Assembly: GCF_025273675.1 (NCBI RefSeq) | Contig: NZ_CP045809.1 | Span: 1,054,001-1,118,000 of the forward strand | Length of the DNA stretch: 64,000 nucleotides | Reading direction: 5' to 3' | Origin: Gordonia pseudamarae | GTDB taxonomy: Bacteria > Actinomycetota > Actinomycetes > Mycobacteriales > Mycobacteriaceae | Translations under genes and position numbers: made by a program | Shown: piece by piece, positions 42,960 through 52,102 of the stretch | Numbering within the stretch: position 1 is the first letter of the stretch | How the letters are laid out: every line of letters begins with the position of its first letter | The notes under the pieces: model-generated | Told to the model about the DNA's origin: nothing | What the model saw: only the letters and a program-made list of their open reading frames with translations | The model's database searches: none

Positions 42960-44051
42960 ATGCGTTCGAGACCGATCATCGTGGCTGTGCTCGGTGTACT
43001 GGTGGCGCTGCTTCCGGGGCATATCGCGCCGGTGTACGCCGCACCGGCCTGGACATTCTCGGTCGGCCAGGCGCCGACCGGCCTCACCACCGCGGGCCAG
43101 CTGGCGCTCGACCAGAAGCGCGGACGGTTCTTCATCACCAACAACACGTTCCCTGTGCAGACGGAGAAGGGGATCTCCTTCCCCGACGCGCGGCCTCGGG
43201 TCGCGGTGTTCAGCACTTCCGCGCAACGCACGGTGCGCACCATCGACCTGTCCGGCCAGCCGCCGGGCGTCTACCATTACGGACCGCTGCCGGTGCCGAT
43301 GGCCCAGATCCCCGACGGCATCGCCCTGGACACCACCAATCGCCGGGTGGTGACCACCAACGCGCACTCCGAGGGCATCACCGTCTTCGGCATGAACGAC
43401 AAGGCGGTCACCGAGAAGAACCTGATCCCCGTTCCCGGTGGGCATCCGATGGGTGTGGCCACCGACAACGCAGGTCGCGCCTGGGTGGCGCTCTACTCCC
43501 AGGACACGATCCTCGTCCTGGATACCGCCACCCGCCGTGTCGTCGGCAGGATCAACGCCTTCCATCCCACCCTGATGGCGTTCGACGCCAAGCGTCACCG
43601 TCTGTATGTGGGCAACAACGACTACGACCGCAAGAAGCGCAACTTCCTCACGGTTCTGGACACCCGGACCAATCGGATCATCACACAGATCCCGACGACG
43701 CCGAACGCCCGGCCGGCGATCGACTCGGCGACAGGGCGGATCGTCACCGTGAGCTTCATCAGCGGTCAGGTCCAACTCATCGATCCGGACTCGTTGACGG
43801 TCGTGGCCACCCGCGAAACCGGCGCGACGCCGTCGTCGGTTGTGGTCGATGCGCAGCGTCGGCTCGTGTACGCCACGACATTGAAGGGTAAGACGCTGTA
43901 CGTGTTCGACGCGGACTCGTTGAAGGTGGTCGCCACGAAGGCCATTCCCGGTGAGATCCATACTCTGGCGCTCGATCCCGGTCCGGGCCTGGTCTACGGC
44001 ACCCAGAACGAGAAGGCGACGATGATGGTCGTGCGTCCGGCCCGGGGCTGA
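42960..44051 (+). CDS. secreted YncE-like beta-propeller protein, iron-regulated
   Basis: 363 residues. The signal peptide IIVAVLGVLVALLPGHIAPV ends at AYA with cleavage before Ala-Pro-Ala-Trp. The rest is a seven-bladed propeller of repeats such as VGRINAFHPTLMAFDAKRHR and VVATRETGATPSSVVVDAQR, with D-x-x-x-x-V-V-x-x-I strands as in YncE. No enzyme residues are evident; YncE-type proteins are extracytoplasmic and iron-responsive in enterobacteria. The gene stands alone, convergent with the ligase. The long antisense frame on the minus strand (42870-43961) is a shadow. Confidence 0.9.
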   Translation: MRSRPIIVAVLGVLVALLPGHIAPVYAAPAWTFSVGQAPTGLTTAGQLALDQKRGRFFITNNTFPVQTEKGISFPDARPRVAVFSTSAQRTVRTIDLSGQPPGVYHYGPLPVPMAQIPDGIALDTTNRRVVTTNAHSEGITVFGMNDKAVTEKNLIPVPGGHPMGVATDNAGRAWVALYSQDTILVLDTATRRVVGRINAFHPTLMAFDAKRHRLYVGNNDYDRKKRNFLTVLDTRTNRIITQIPTTPNARPAIDSATGRIVTVSFISGQVQLIDPDSLTVVATRETGATPSSVVVDAQRRLVYATTLKGKTLYVFDADSLKVVATKAIPGEIHTLALDPGPGLVYGTQNEKATMMVVRPARG

Positions 44052-44053
44052 AC

Positions 44054-44104
44054 GGCCGGGTGATCACAGCGGCCGGGTGATCACAGCGGCCAGGTGATCA
44101 CAGG
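44054..44104. repeat. 17-bp tandem repeat with TGATCA, three copies
   Basis: GGCCGGGTGATCACAGC at 44054 and 44071, and a diverged third copy (GGCCAGGTGATCACAGG) at 44088. They fill the 46-nt gap between two convergent genes. The third copy contains the stop codon of the ligase gene. Possible mutual terminator or protein-binding array. Confidence 0.85.
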
Positions 44105-45606
44105 GGCCAGGAGTGGACGGGCTCGCCCTCGTGCATGAGGGCGAGGTAGTCGCGCAGCATGCCGTGCAGGGCGTCGACGCGGCGCTCGCCCGCCCGCTCG
44201 CGGGCGGCGACCGCGTTGCGCTGCCACACCGCCCCGGTCTGCCTGCACAGACAACGGCCTTCAATCACCGACAGATAGCGGGTGCGGGCCTTGCCGCTCA
44301 CACCGTAGGTGCGCAGCCCGTCGTCGACGATGGGCAGGAGGCGGCGCAGGGTGAGTTCGTCGGGGCGCACCCAGCCGACCGTCGGCCAATACAGTTGCGC
44401 GTTGATGCCGTCGCGGGCACCGGTGTGCAGGTTCTCGTCGGCGGCGTCGAACGACATCTGTGACCAGAGCGGGCGGTCGGCATCGACCAGTCCGCGCACC
44501 AGGCCGTAGTAGAAGGCGGCGTCGGCCATCGTGTCGACGACGGTCGGCCCGGCCGGCAGCACCCGATTCTCCACACGCAGGTGGGCTTTGCCGTCGATGA
44601 CGTCGTATACCGGACGATTCCAGCGGTACACGGTGCCATTGTGCAAGCGCAGTTCGTCGAGCGTGGGAATGCGGCCGGCATCGAGTTCGGCGAGTGGATC
44701 GACGTCGGTGGACACCGGCAGCAGCGCCGGGAAATAGCGGGTGTTCTCCTCGAACAGGTCGAAGATGGTGTTGATCCATCGTTCGCCGAACCACACCCGT
44801 GGGCGCACCCCCTGATTCTTGAGTTCGAGCGGTCTGGTGTCGGTGGCCTGCTCGAACACCGGGATCCGGCTCTCGTGCCAGAGTGCCTTGCCGGCGAGGA
44901 ACGGCGAGTTACCGGCCAGTGCCACCTGGATACCCGAGATCGCCTGGGCCGCGTTCCAGTGCGCCGCGAAGTCCTCCGGCGCCACGCGCAGGTGTAACTG
45001 CAGCGACGTGCACGCCGCCTCGGGCAGGATCGAATCGGAGGTGATGTGCAGCCGCTCCCGATTCCCGGACTCGGACAACGGCACCCCGGTGATGTCGATG
45101 TCCATGTCCTCGCCGCGTGCGGCGAAGATCTGCTCGTTGAGCAGGTCGTAGCGGGGGTTGGCCGAAATCCAGTGATGGGCGAAGTGTTCGGTACTCAGCG
45201 TGGGCAACATTCCGATCATGGCCAGATGGTTGCCGGTGGCCGAGGCCCGCGCCTCGGCCCGGTTCAGCGACGTCCGCAACGCCTGTTCCAGCGAGATCGT
45301 GTCCTGGTCGACGAACGGCCGGGGCGTCACGTTGATCTCGATGTTGAACTGGCCCAGCTCGGTCTGATAATCGGGGTCGGCGATCGCGTCGAGCACCGTC
45401 GCATTCGCCTTCGCCGGATTCATGGCGGCGTCGACGAGGTTGAGTTCCACCTCCATCCCGAGCAGTGGTTCGGGCGGACGGCCCTGATCGGTGAACAGGC
45501 CCTCCGACAGCATTCGGGCGATCGCGTCGGTGCCGCGGCCGACCTGGGTGCGGAAGCGCACCCTGTCGTCGCCGGTGAAACCGCGCGCGGACACATCGGT
45601 ACCCAT
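44098..45606 (-). CDS. glutamate-cysteine-ligase-family (GCS2/YbdK-like) ATP-grasp-type ligase
   Basis: 502 residues from ATG 45606 (MGTDVSARGFTGD). Family signatures are LLGMEVELNLVDA (Glu pair for Mg-ATP), GQFNIEINVTPRPF, TSLQLHLRVAPEDF and WFGERWIN. It is longer than the about 370-residue YbdK proteins. It could make gamma-glutamyl amides or act in low-molecular-weight thiol metabolism, but actinobacteria use mycothiol, so the substrate is uncertain. The gene is divergent from the sterol-carrier-like one. It has no membrane segment. Confidence 0.85.
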   Translation of the reverse strand: MGTDVSARGFTGDDRVRFRTQVGRGTDAIARMLSEGLFTDQGRPPEPLLGMEVELNLVDAAMNPAKANATVLDAIADPDYQTELGQFNIEINVTPRPFVDQDTISLEQALRTSLNRAEARASATGNHLAMIGMLPTLSTEHFAHHWISANPRYDLLNEQIFAARGEDMDIDITGVPLSESGNRERLHITSDSILPEAACTSLQLHLRVAPEDFAAHWNAAQAISGIQVALAGNSPFLAGKALWHESRIPVFEQATDTRPLELKNQGVRPRVWFGERWINTIFDLFEENTRYFPALLPVSTDVDPLAELDAGRIPTLDELRLHNGTVYRWNRPVYDVIDGKAHLRVENRVLPAGPTVVDTMADAAFYYGLVRGLVDADRPLWSQMSFDAADENLHTGARDGINAQLYWPTVGWVRPDELTLRRLLPIVDDGLRTYGVSGKARTRYLSVIEGRCLCRQTGAVWQRNAVAARERAGERRVDALHGMLRDYLALMHEGEPVHSWPL

Positions 45607-45683
45607 CCGTCGATTCTGCCCGATACGCCGGAGTCGGCACCCCGGAACGGGCACGGCGGGGTGGAACGGGGAAGCTGAGGACC

Positions 45684-46070
45684 ATGGCAGCACGGAAAAC
45701 AATCGATCAGGCCGCGGCGCGGGCCGCGGTCATCGCCGTCGCCGACTGGGCGCGGGCCGCGGACCTATCCGAACCGGACCGGACCGGACTCGCCGCGGCG
45801 GTGCGGATGTCGGCGCGGACGCTCGCCCAGATCGCGCCCGGTTCGTCGGTGGAGGTGCGGGTGCCGCCGTTCGTGGCGGTGCAATGCATCGAGGGGCCCC
45901 GGCACACGCGCGGGACCCCGCCGAATGTCGTCGAATGCGATCCGCGGACCTGGCTGCGGATGGTGATCGGGGAGTTGTCGTTCGCCGACGCGGTGAAGGA
46001 CGGTGCGGTGAGCGCGTCCGGCTCGCGGGCCGCGGAGGTGGCCTCGTGGATGCCGCTGTTCCCGGTGTAG
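45684..46070 (+). CDS. sterol-carrier-like small protein (conserved upstream of purF)
   Basis: 128 residues. Ala-rich helix (AARAAVIAVADWARAADLSE), then SVEVRVPPFVAVQCIEGPRH, RGTPPNVVECDPRTWLRM and a helical C-terminus. The pattern is that of the sterol-carrier (SCP-2-like / MDMPI C-terminal) small proteins encoded before purF in mycobacteria (Rv0807-type synteny). Function unknown; it might bind lipids. No signal peptide. Confidence 0.7.
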   Translation: MAARKTIDQAAARAAVIAVADWARAADLSEPDRTGLAAAVRMSARTLAQIAPGSSVEVRVPPFVAVQCIEGPRHTRGTPPNVVECDPRTWLRMVIGELSFADAVKDGAVSASGSRAAEVASWMPLFPV

Positions 46071-46293
46071 GGCGGTCCGGCATCCGGGGCAGATGGTGTC
46101 CGGACGTGGTGAGATCGTGGACCAGGTCCTGTTATGGCGTCAGTCACATGTCGAAGAAGCCGCAGGTACCAGGTGTTCTCCGAGGTGGCGGGCGGGACCG
46201 CGCCACGCTCGGCGGTGTGTCGGGAATTGGCGTGTCGGCGGTACCGGAACGTAAACTCGGTGGTGTCTGACCCGCCGGCCTCTGGGGAGTGCG
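46071..46293 (+). promoter_or_regulatory. purF upstream region
   Basis: 223 nt with no convincing gene. A plausible promoter is TTGGCG (about 46226) with TAAACT (about 46251) some 19 bp later, followed by GGGGAGTG as ribosome-binding site. Nothing shows a purine-specific operator or riboswitch. Confidence 0.4.
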
Positions 46294-47859
46294 ATGACCG
46301 ACCTGTCGATCGACAGCAAGAACCTGATGGCCGCTGCGCCCGCATGCGGCGGGCATATCAGCGACGAACCCGAGAACGAGCCGCGCGAGGAGTGCGGCGT
46401 TTTTGGTGTCTGGGCCCCCGGCGAGGACGTCGCCAAGCTCAGTTACTACGGCCTGTACGCCCTGCAGCACCGCGGGCAGGAAGCCGCGGGCATCGCCGTC
46501 GGCGACGGCTCGCAGGTGCTGGTGTTCAAAGATCTCGGCCTGGTCAGTCAGGTATTCGACGAACAGACCCTCGGCGCGATGAGCGGGCACGTGGCCGTCG
46601 GTCACTGCCGCTATTCCACCACCGGATCCACCACCTGGGAGAACTCGCAGCCCATCTTCCGCACCACCGCCGCGGGCACCGGTGTGGCGCTCGGACACAA
46701 CGGCAACCTCGTCAACACCGCGCAACTCGCCGCCCGCGCCCGTGAGCTGGGCGTATCCGGTGGTCCGGCCACCTCCGACTCCGACGTCGTGGGTGCGCTC
46801 CTGGCGCACGGGGCCGCCGACAGCACGCTGGAGCAGGCGGCGATGGAACTGTTGCCGACGCTGCGCGGCGCGTTCTGCCTCACCTTCATGGACGAGCACA
46901 CCCTGTACGCCGCCCGCGATCCGCACGGGGTGCGCCCGCTGTCGCTGGGCCGCCTCGACCGTGGGTGGGTGGTCGCCTCGGAGACCGCCGCGTTCGACAT
47001 CGTCGGCGCGTCGTTCGTCCGTGATATCGAGCCCGGCGAACTGCTGGCGATCGACGCCGACGGTGTGCGGTCGCAGCGATTCGCCGAGGCCACCCCGCGT
47101 GGTTGCGTATTCGAGTACGTCTACCTCGCCCGGCCCGACAGCGTCATCCACGGCCGGTCGGTGAACTCGGCCCGCGTCGACATCGGGCGCCGGCTGGCCC
47201 GCGAGAACCCGGCGACCGGCGACCTGGTGATCCCGGTGCCCGAATCGGGCACTCCCGCCGCTATCGGCTTCGCGCAGGAATCGGGTATCCCGTACGGGCA
47301 GGGCCTGATGAAGAACGCCTACGTCGGCCGCACCTTCATCCAGCCGTCGCAGACCATCCGGCAGCTCGGCATCCGGCTCAAACTGAACCCGCTGCGCGAG
47401 GTGATCCGCGGCAAACGACTCGTCGTGGTCGACGATTCGATCGTGCGCGGCAACACCCAGCGCGCTCTCATCCGCATGCTGCGTGAGGCCGGGGCCGCCG
47501 AGATCCACGTGCGGATCGCATCCAGTCCGGTCCGCTGGCCCTGCTTCTACGGCATCGACTTCGCCTCACCGGCCGAACTCATCGCCAACGGCATGGAGTC
47601 GGAGGCGGGCATGGTGGAGGGTGTGCGGCAGGCCATCGGCGCCGACTCGCTCGGCTATATCAGTGTCGACGGCATGGTCGCCGCGACCGAACAGCCCCGC
47701 GCCCAGCTGTGCGCGGCCTGCTTCGACGGCGACTACCCGATCGAACTGCCCAAGGAGACCTCGATGGGCAAGGCGGTCCTCGAACAGATGCTCGCCAACG
47801 CTGCCGGTGACCCGCTGACGCAGGCCAACGACAACGTCAGCGCCATCATGCGACCCTGA
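46294..47859 (+). CDS. purF: amidophosphoribosyltransferase
   Basis: 521 residues; first committed step of purine synthesis, PRPP plus Gln to 5-phosphoribosylamine. The propeptide of 33 residues precedes the nucleophile Cys34 in EECGVFGVWAP; the glutaminase part continues with LYALQHRGQEAAG and HCRYSTTGSTTWEN. The PRPP loop is LVVVDDSIVRGNTQRA. A propeptide with Cys processing marks the Bacillus-type enzyme, which often binds a 4Fe-4S cluster; Cys residues for that are present late (CFYGID, CAACFDGDY). The next gene is convergent, 1 nt away. Confidence 0.97.
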   Translation: MTDLSIDSKNLMAAAPACGGHISDEPENEPREECGVFGVWAPGEDVAKLSYYGLYALQHRGQEAAGIAVGDGSQVLVFKDLGLVSQVFDEQTLGAMSGHVAVGHCRYSTTGSTTWENSQPIFRTTAAGTGVALGHNGNLVNTAQLAARARELGVSGGPATSDSDVVGALLAHGAADSTLEQAAMELLPTLRGAFCLTFMDEHTLYAARDPHGVRPLSLGRLDRGWVVASETAAFDIVGASFVRDIEPGELLAIDADGVRSQRFAEATPRGCVFEYVYLARPDSVIHGRSVNSARVDIGRRLARENPATGDLVIPVPESGTPAAIGFAQESGIPYGQGLMKNAYVGRTFIQPSQTIRQLGIRLKLNPLREVIRGKRLVVVDDSIVRGNTQRALIRMLREAGAAEIHVRIASSPVRWPCFYGIDFASPAELIANGMESEAGMVEGVRQAIGADSLGYISVDGMVAATEQPRAQLCAACFDGDYPIELPKETSMGKAVLEQMLANAAGDPLTQANDNVSAIMRP

Positions 47860-47860
47860 C

Positions 47861-48994
47861 CTACCCGGCCTGTGCGCTGCCGGCTGTGGCCGGTTCGAAG
47901 TCGTGCAGCACGACGGCGATCTCGAAGCCACGCCGCTGCAGCCAGTGCGCCACCACCGCGGCGCGGGCGCCGGTGAGGTCGTCGACGAGGACAACGCGGG
48001 CGCCGCGCACCGCGATCGCCCGGAATGCGACACCGAGCAACTGGCCGCCCTCCACCGAGACCGATCCGTCGAGATGTCCTTCGGCGTACTCCTCCGGCGT
48101 GCGCACGTCGATCAGATAGGTGGTGCGGTCCGTATCGGCCAGCCACCGTGCGGCGGTGTCCGGATCGATCTGGGCGAAGCTGTCATCGCCGGCGATCGAG
48201 CGGACCCGGTCGGCCGCGGTCTCGCGGGCCTGCTCATCGACCGGCCGGTAGGTGGCGGTCGCGCCGGTTTCCAGTTCCGAGCCGGACGCAGTCCACGCCT
48301 TGGTGCCGTCGTACAGGAACGAGACCCTGTTGGGCACCCCGGCGTCGATGAGCGTCTGTGCCCCGATGATCGCCCGCGGCAACCCGGCGCACGACACCAC
48401 CACGTGGGTGTCCGCAGACGGCACCAGGTCCCCGAACCGCAACAGCAGTTCGGCACCGGGGACGGCGACCGCCCCAGGCACATGCCCGGCGGTGTACTCG
48501 GGCACCGTGCGGGTGTCGAGCACGACCACGTCATCACCGCGTTCGCGGAGTTCCTTGAGCTCGTCGGCGGTCACCGAGGGCGTACCGCGCTCGTCGCGGA
48601 TCGCGAGCGAGAAGTCGCGACCGGGGATGTCGAAGGTGGGGGAGTCGTTGCCGCCCTGGGCCTCCCAGGTGGCGATCCCGCCGTCGAGGGCGACGACGGC
48701 CGACCACCCGTCGGTGTCCAGTTCCCCGGCGAGCCGCTGCGCGGCGCCGTCGCCGCCGTCGACCAGCACCGTACGAACGGCCTTGCGCGGGATGAAACGA
48801 CCGATCGCGGAGGGTAATTCGTCGGCGGGGAGATTGGTGGCAGCGAGCGGGGAGGCATAGCCGACGGCCTCGCGGTCGCGGACGTCGATGACGGCTAGCT
48901 CTGCGCCGTCGGCCAGCCAGTCGCGCAGGGTCGGGGCATCGATGGTGTGTGGCACGTGATCGGCCTTTCGTGGTGTCCGGAGATTCCGGGTCAT
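47861..48994 (-). CDS. three-domain rhodanese-like sulfurtransferase
   Basis: 377 residues from ATG 48994 (GGGAG upstream); a GTG at 48955 is possible. Three rhodanese folds follow one another: AVIDVRDREAVGY, VVLDTRTVPEYTAGHVPGAV and YLIDVRTPEEYAEGHLDGSV. Only the middle domain has an active-site Cys (HVVVSCAGLPRA); the first and third end in VLVDGGDGA and VLVDDLTGA, without Cys. It would transfer sulfane sulfur. It diverges from a flavin monooxygenase, which suggests sulfur scavenging. Confidence 0.88.
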   Translation of the reverse strand: MTRNLRTPRKADHVPHTIDAPTLRDWLADGAELAVIDVRDREAVGYASPLAATNLPADELPSAIGRFIPRKAVRTVLVDGGDGAAQRLAGELDTDGWSAVVALDGGIATWEAQGGNDSPTFDIPGRDFSLAIRDERGTPSVTADELKELRERGDDVVVLDTRTVPEYTAGHVPGAVAVPGAELLLRFGDLVPSADTHVVVSCAGLPRAIIGAQTLIDAGVPNRVSFLYDGTKAWTASGSELETGATATYRPVDEQARETAADRVRSIAGDDSFAQIDPDTAARWLADTDRTTYLIDVRTPEEYAEGHLDGSVSVEGGQLLGVAFRAIAVRGARVVLVDDLTGARAAVVAHWLQRRGFEIAVVLHDFEPATAGSAQAG

Positions 48995-49136
48995 TGAAAA
49001 CTCCCGTCGCGGATGCTGTCGATATCTCCGATCGTGGTGAGTATTCCTGTGCCACAATGAGTTTTAAGATTGCCTTTTATGTTCGTGAAGTCGATATAGG
49101 TGGATGTACGCCGAGTGCGGTGCAAGCCTGTGGAGC

Positions 49137-50489
49137 ATGTCACGGTTGAATCTCGCGGTCGCGGTCCACGGCACCGGATCCGGTGCGCTCTCCTGGAAAT
49201 GGCCGGGAACACAATGGAATCGGTTCAACGATTTCGCCTTCTACCGGAGGTCGGCGGAGATCGCCCGCAGCGGGGTGATCGATGCCGTCTTCGTCTCCGA
49301 TCACCCGGCGCTCTCACGCGACGCGCACCGCGCACCCACCCATGTCTTCGACCCGACGGTGCTGTTCGCCGCGATCGCCGGCGCCGTACCGGACATCGGA
49401 TTCGTGCTCACCGCGTCGTCGACCTACAGCGCGCCCTACGACCTGGCCCGCAAACTGGCCTCGCTCGACACCATCTCCGGCGGCCGGGTGATCTGGAACG
49501 TGGTGGCCAACTTCAACCCCGACATCGCCGCCAACTTCGGCTCGGCACCGCTGCCGGACCGGGCCGAACGGTACCGCCGCGCCGACGAGTTCATCGAGGT
49601 CGTCAAGAAGCTGTGGCTGAGCTGGGACACCCCCACCGGGGACGTGCCCGACGGGCCGCTGTGGGACGAGACCACTGCCCGCACCATCGATCACCACGGT
49701 GACCTGTTCGATGTCCGCGGACCGCTGAACGTACCCGTCGGCCCGCAGGGACACCCGGTCATCTCCCAGGCCGGCGGATCCCCGCGAGGCATCGACCTGG
49801 CCGCCCGGCACGCCGAGATCGTCTACGCCGCGATCCTGTCGAAGGCGGAGGCCGATACCTACCGCAGGAGGCTCGCCGAACGTGCCGTGGTGCACGGCCG
49901 CTCCGGCGGCGACATCAGGTTGCTGCCCGGCCTCGGCGTGGTGCTGGGCGACACCACCGCCGAGGCGTACCGGCGCCAGGAGGCGCTCGAGGGTGCGGGT
50001 GACGAGGACGCGCTGGTGGCGCAGTTGCTCACCCGGCTGCGCAAGAACAACCCGCTCCTGCCCGCCGACGTCGACGCGGACCGGCCGCTGCGTCCCGAAT
50101 GGTTCACCTCCACCGACGACCAGGGCAGGCCCATCGGATTCACCCAGGCGCTGCACGATGTAATCGCCGAGGAGGAACTCACCGCCCGCCGGCTCGTGCG
50201 CCGGGTGGGGCCGGCAGGTGGGCACCGGGTGGTTGTCGGCACACCCCGCGAGGTGGCCGACGACATCATCGACTGGTGGTCGGGCGGGCATGTCGCCGGA
50301 TTCAACGTTCACCTGCCGCTGCTGCACGAGGACCTCGATCGGTTCGTCACCCAGGTGGTACCGATCCTGCAGGCCGAAGGGGTGTATCCCACCGCGTACG
50401 AGGAACCGACGATCCGTGGCCGGTTCGGGCTGCCGACGCCCGCGCCGGTATCGGGTGGGGCCGCCCTGCCGGACCTGGCCGTCGGCTGA
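49137..50489 (+). CDS. FMN-dependent monooxygenase (NtaA/DszA-like, luciferase family)
   Basis: 450 residues from ATG 49137 (MSRLNLAVAVHGTG); an upstream ATG at 49104 gives 461 and cannot be excluded. Motifs include FVSDHPALSR, LARKLASLDTISGGRVIWNV and VGTPREVADDIIDWW. This is the flavin-reductase-dependent two-component monooxygenase family (NtaA, SnaA, DszA), acting on organosulfur, nitrilotriacetate-like or dibenzothiophene substrates. An AT-rich promoter lies between it and the divergent rhodanese gene. No reductase is adjacent. Confidence 0.88.
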   Translation: MSRLNLAVAVHGTGSGALSWKWPGTQWNRFNDFAFYRRSAEIARSGVIDAVFVSDHPALSRDAHRAPTHVFDPTVLFAAIAGAVPDIGFVLTASSTYSAPYDLARKLASLDTISGGRVIWNVVANFNPDIAANFGSAPLPDRAERYRRADEFIEVVKKLWLSWDTPTGDVPDGPLWDETTARTIDHHGDLFDVRGPLNVPVGPQGHPVISQAGGSPRGIDLAARHAEIVYAAILSKAEADTYRRRLAERAVVHGRSGGDIRLLPGLGVVLGDTTAEAYRRQEALEGAGDEDALVAQLLTRLRKNNPLLPADVDADRPLRPEWFTSTDDQGRPIGFTQALHDVIAEEELTARRLVRRVGPAGGHRVVVGTPREVADDIIDWWSGGHVAGFNVHLPLLHEDLDRFVTQVVPILQAEGVYPTAYEEPTIRGRFGLPTPAPVSGGAALPDLAVG

Positions 50490-50667
50490 CAGCGGGGGCC
50501 GGATCGAAGTCACCACCGGCCACGATGCGGTCGGGAAGGGGGAACTCGGGTAGCGTATGAGGCGCTGTCGGGCCGGATCCCGCACCGAAGGTGCACGGCT
50601 CGATACCGACATGCCCGAGTTCCGCGTGGAACGCGGGGACCGCGAGTGTGACAAGGGGTGCAACCCG

Positions 50668-51762
50668 ATGACCGAGCAAGGCGCTGCCGAAGGAACCGAC
50701 CCAACCCGTGGCGCGTCCTACGCCGCGGCGGGCGTCGATATCGACGCCGGGGAACGGGCCGTCGAGCTGTTCGCCCCGCACGCCAAGCGGGCCTCGCGTC
50801 CGGAGGTGCTCGGCGGTCTCGGGGGATTCTCGGGACTGTTCAAACTCAAGGGCTACCGCGAACCGGTGTTGTCGGCGGCCAGTGACGGCGTGGGCACCAA
50901 ACTGGCCGTCGCCCAGGCGATGGACGTACACGACACCGTCGGTCGTGACCTTGTCGCCATGTGCGTGGACGACCTGGTGGTGTGCGGCGCCGAACCGTTG
51001 TTCTTGCAGGACTACATCGCCGTCGGCAAGGTGGTGCCCGAAACGGTCGCACAGATCGTCAAGGGAATCGCCGACGGCTGCGTCGACGCCGGCTGCGCGC
51101 TGCTCGGCGGCGAGACCGCCGAACACCCAGGCCTCATGCACGAAACCCACTACGACCTGTCCGCGACCGCGGTCGGCGTGGTGGAGGCCGACGCGATCCT
51201 CTCACCTGATCTGGTGCGTCCCGGCGACGTGGTGATCGCCATGGGTTCGTCGGGCCTGCACTCCAACGGCTACTCGCTGGCCCGCAAGGTGCTCCTCGAA
51301 TGGGGGCACATGGATCTGCACGGGCACGTCGAGGAGTTCGGTCGCACCCTCGGTGAGGAACTGCTCGAACCGACACGCATCTACGCCCGTGACTGCCTGG
51401 CGCTGACCGCCGAGACCGACGTGCGGACCTTCGCGCACGTGACCGGCGGCGGACTGGCCGAGAACCTGGCCCGCGTCATCCCGGCCGGCCTCGTCGCCGA
51501 ACTGGATCGGCGTAGCTGGGCACCGGCCCCCGTCTTCACGATGATCGCTCAGCGCGGCCGCGTCGAGCAGGCCGAGATGGAGCGAACCTTCAACATGGGT
51601 GTCGGGATGGTGGCCGTGGTCGCACCCGAGGACACCGATCGCGCGCAGGCCGTGCTCACCGCGCGGCACGTCGACAACTGGGTTCTCGGGTCGGTCCGGA
51701 CCGACTCCGAACGTGGCAACGACGGACACGTCGAGTTGGTCGGCGAGCACCCGCGGTTCTGA
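50668..51762 (+). CDS. purM: phosphoribosylformylglycinamidine cyclo-ligase
   Basis: 364 residues from ATG 50668 (AAGGGG upstream). Hallmarks: YAAAGVDIDAGERAVELF, GGLGGFSGLFKL, SDGVGTKLAVAQA, DDLVVCGAEPLFLQDY and GLHSNGYSLARKV. It closes the imidazole ring of AIR in purine synthesis. In mycobacteria purM directly follows purF; here two unrelated genes are inserted. A -10-like TAGCGT precedes the gene near 50552. Confidence 0.97.
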   Translation: MTEQGAAEGTDPTRGASYAAAGVDIDAGERAVELFAPHAKRASRPEVLGGLGGFSGLFKLKGYREPVLSAASDGVGTKLAVAQAMDVHDTVGRDLVAMCVDDLVVCGAEPLFLQDYIAVGKVVPETVAQIVKGIADGCVDAGCALLGGETAEHPGLMHETHYDLSATAVGVVEADAILSPDLVRPGDVVIAMGSSGLHSNGYSLARKVLLEWGHMDLHGHVEEFGRTLGEELLEPTRIYARDCLALTAETDVRTFAHVTGGGLAENLARVIPAGLVAELDRRSWAPAPVFTMIAQRGRVEQAEMERTFNMGVGMVAVVAPEDTDRAQAVLTARHVDNWVLGSVRTDSERGNDGHVELVGEHPRF

Positions 51763-51826
51763 TCTGACGCCTCACCCGGTCGAGGCGCCCCTCACGCTGT
51801 GGGGTGTGAGAGGCACACGGGCAATG

Positions 51827-51869
51827 GCCCCGAAATCCGGCGAGTGGACAACCTCACGGGTTTCGGGGC
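51827..51869 (+). terminator. purM terminator hairpin
   Basis: Nine-bp stem GCCCCGAAA / TTTCGGGGC with a 25-nt loop containing a CCG/CGG inner pair, 65 nt after purM. TCCTGTGTTT follows. Confidence 0.65.
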
Positions 51870-51989
51870 TCCTGTGTTTCGTGGGGCCGGGGTGTGGATG
51901 CGTCCGGGCAATCTGGGTCCTGGGTTACAGGGGTGATCGCCCGGCCGCTCTTCGCACCTCACCCGCGGCTACTGGCGACGAAACACAAG

Positions 51990-52045
51990 CATCACGCAGC
52001 ACCCGACCGCCGGCGTGGGAACGCCGGTGTGGGTGCTGCGTGATG
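51990..52045. terminator. long two-level hairpin between purM and the DUF3073 gene
   Basis: Outer arms CATCACGCAGCACCC (51990-52004) and GGGTGCTGCGTGATG (52031-52045) pair over 15 bp. An inner stem CCGGCGT / ACGCCGG closes a GGGA loop. A TGTTT tail on the plus side and AAACA on the other suit a bidirectional terminator. Confidence 0.85.
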
Positions 52046-52079
52046 TGTTTCTACCCGTTGTGGGAGACGCGCCGATTAC

Positions 52080-52102
52080 GCGTCGAGCCTCAGGCTCGAC
52101 GC
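52080..52102 (-). terminator. hairpin with the DUF3073 stop codon as its loop
   Basis: Perfect 10-bp arms GCGTCGAGCC and GGCTCGACGC with loop TCA, which is the TGA stop of the DUF3073 gene on the minus strand. No U-run follows, so it may stabilise the transcript end or act with the larger hairpin rather than terminate alone. Confidence 0.7.

Larger units (their letters stand above)
51763..52089. other. intergenic region after purM
   Basis: 327 nt between convergent purM and the DUF3073 gene. It contains two strong hairpins (51827-51869 and 51990-52045, listed separately) and nothing else that looks coding. Confidence 0.7.

Noticed and set aside
42870..43961. Long minus-strand frame (363 codons) opposite the beta-propeller
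   Set aside because: The plus strand has a signal peptide, propeller repeats and an iron box; the minus frame is Arg/His/Gly-rich with no domain and is a high-GC shadow.
41083..44104. CRISPR-like array from the repeats at 41083 and 44054
   Set aside because: Units are directly adjacent with no spacers, only 15-17 bp long, and no cas genes are present.
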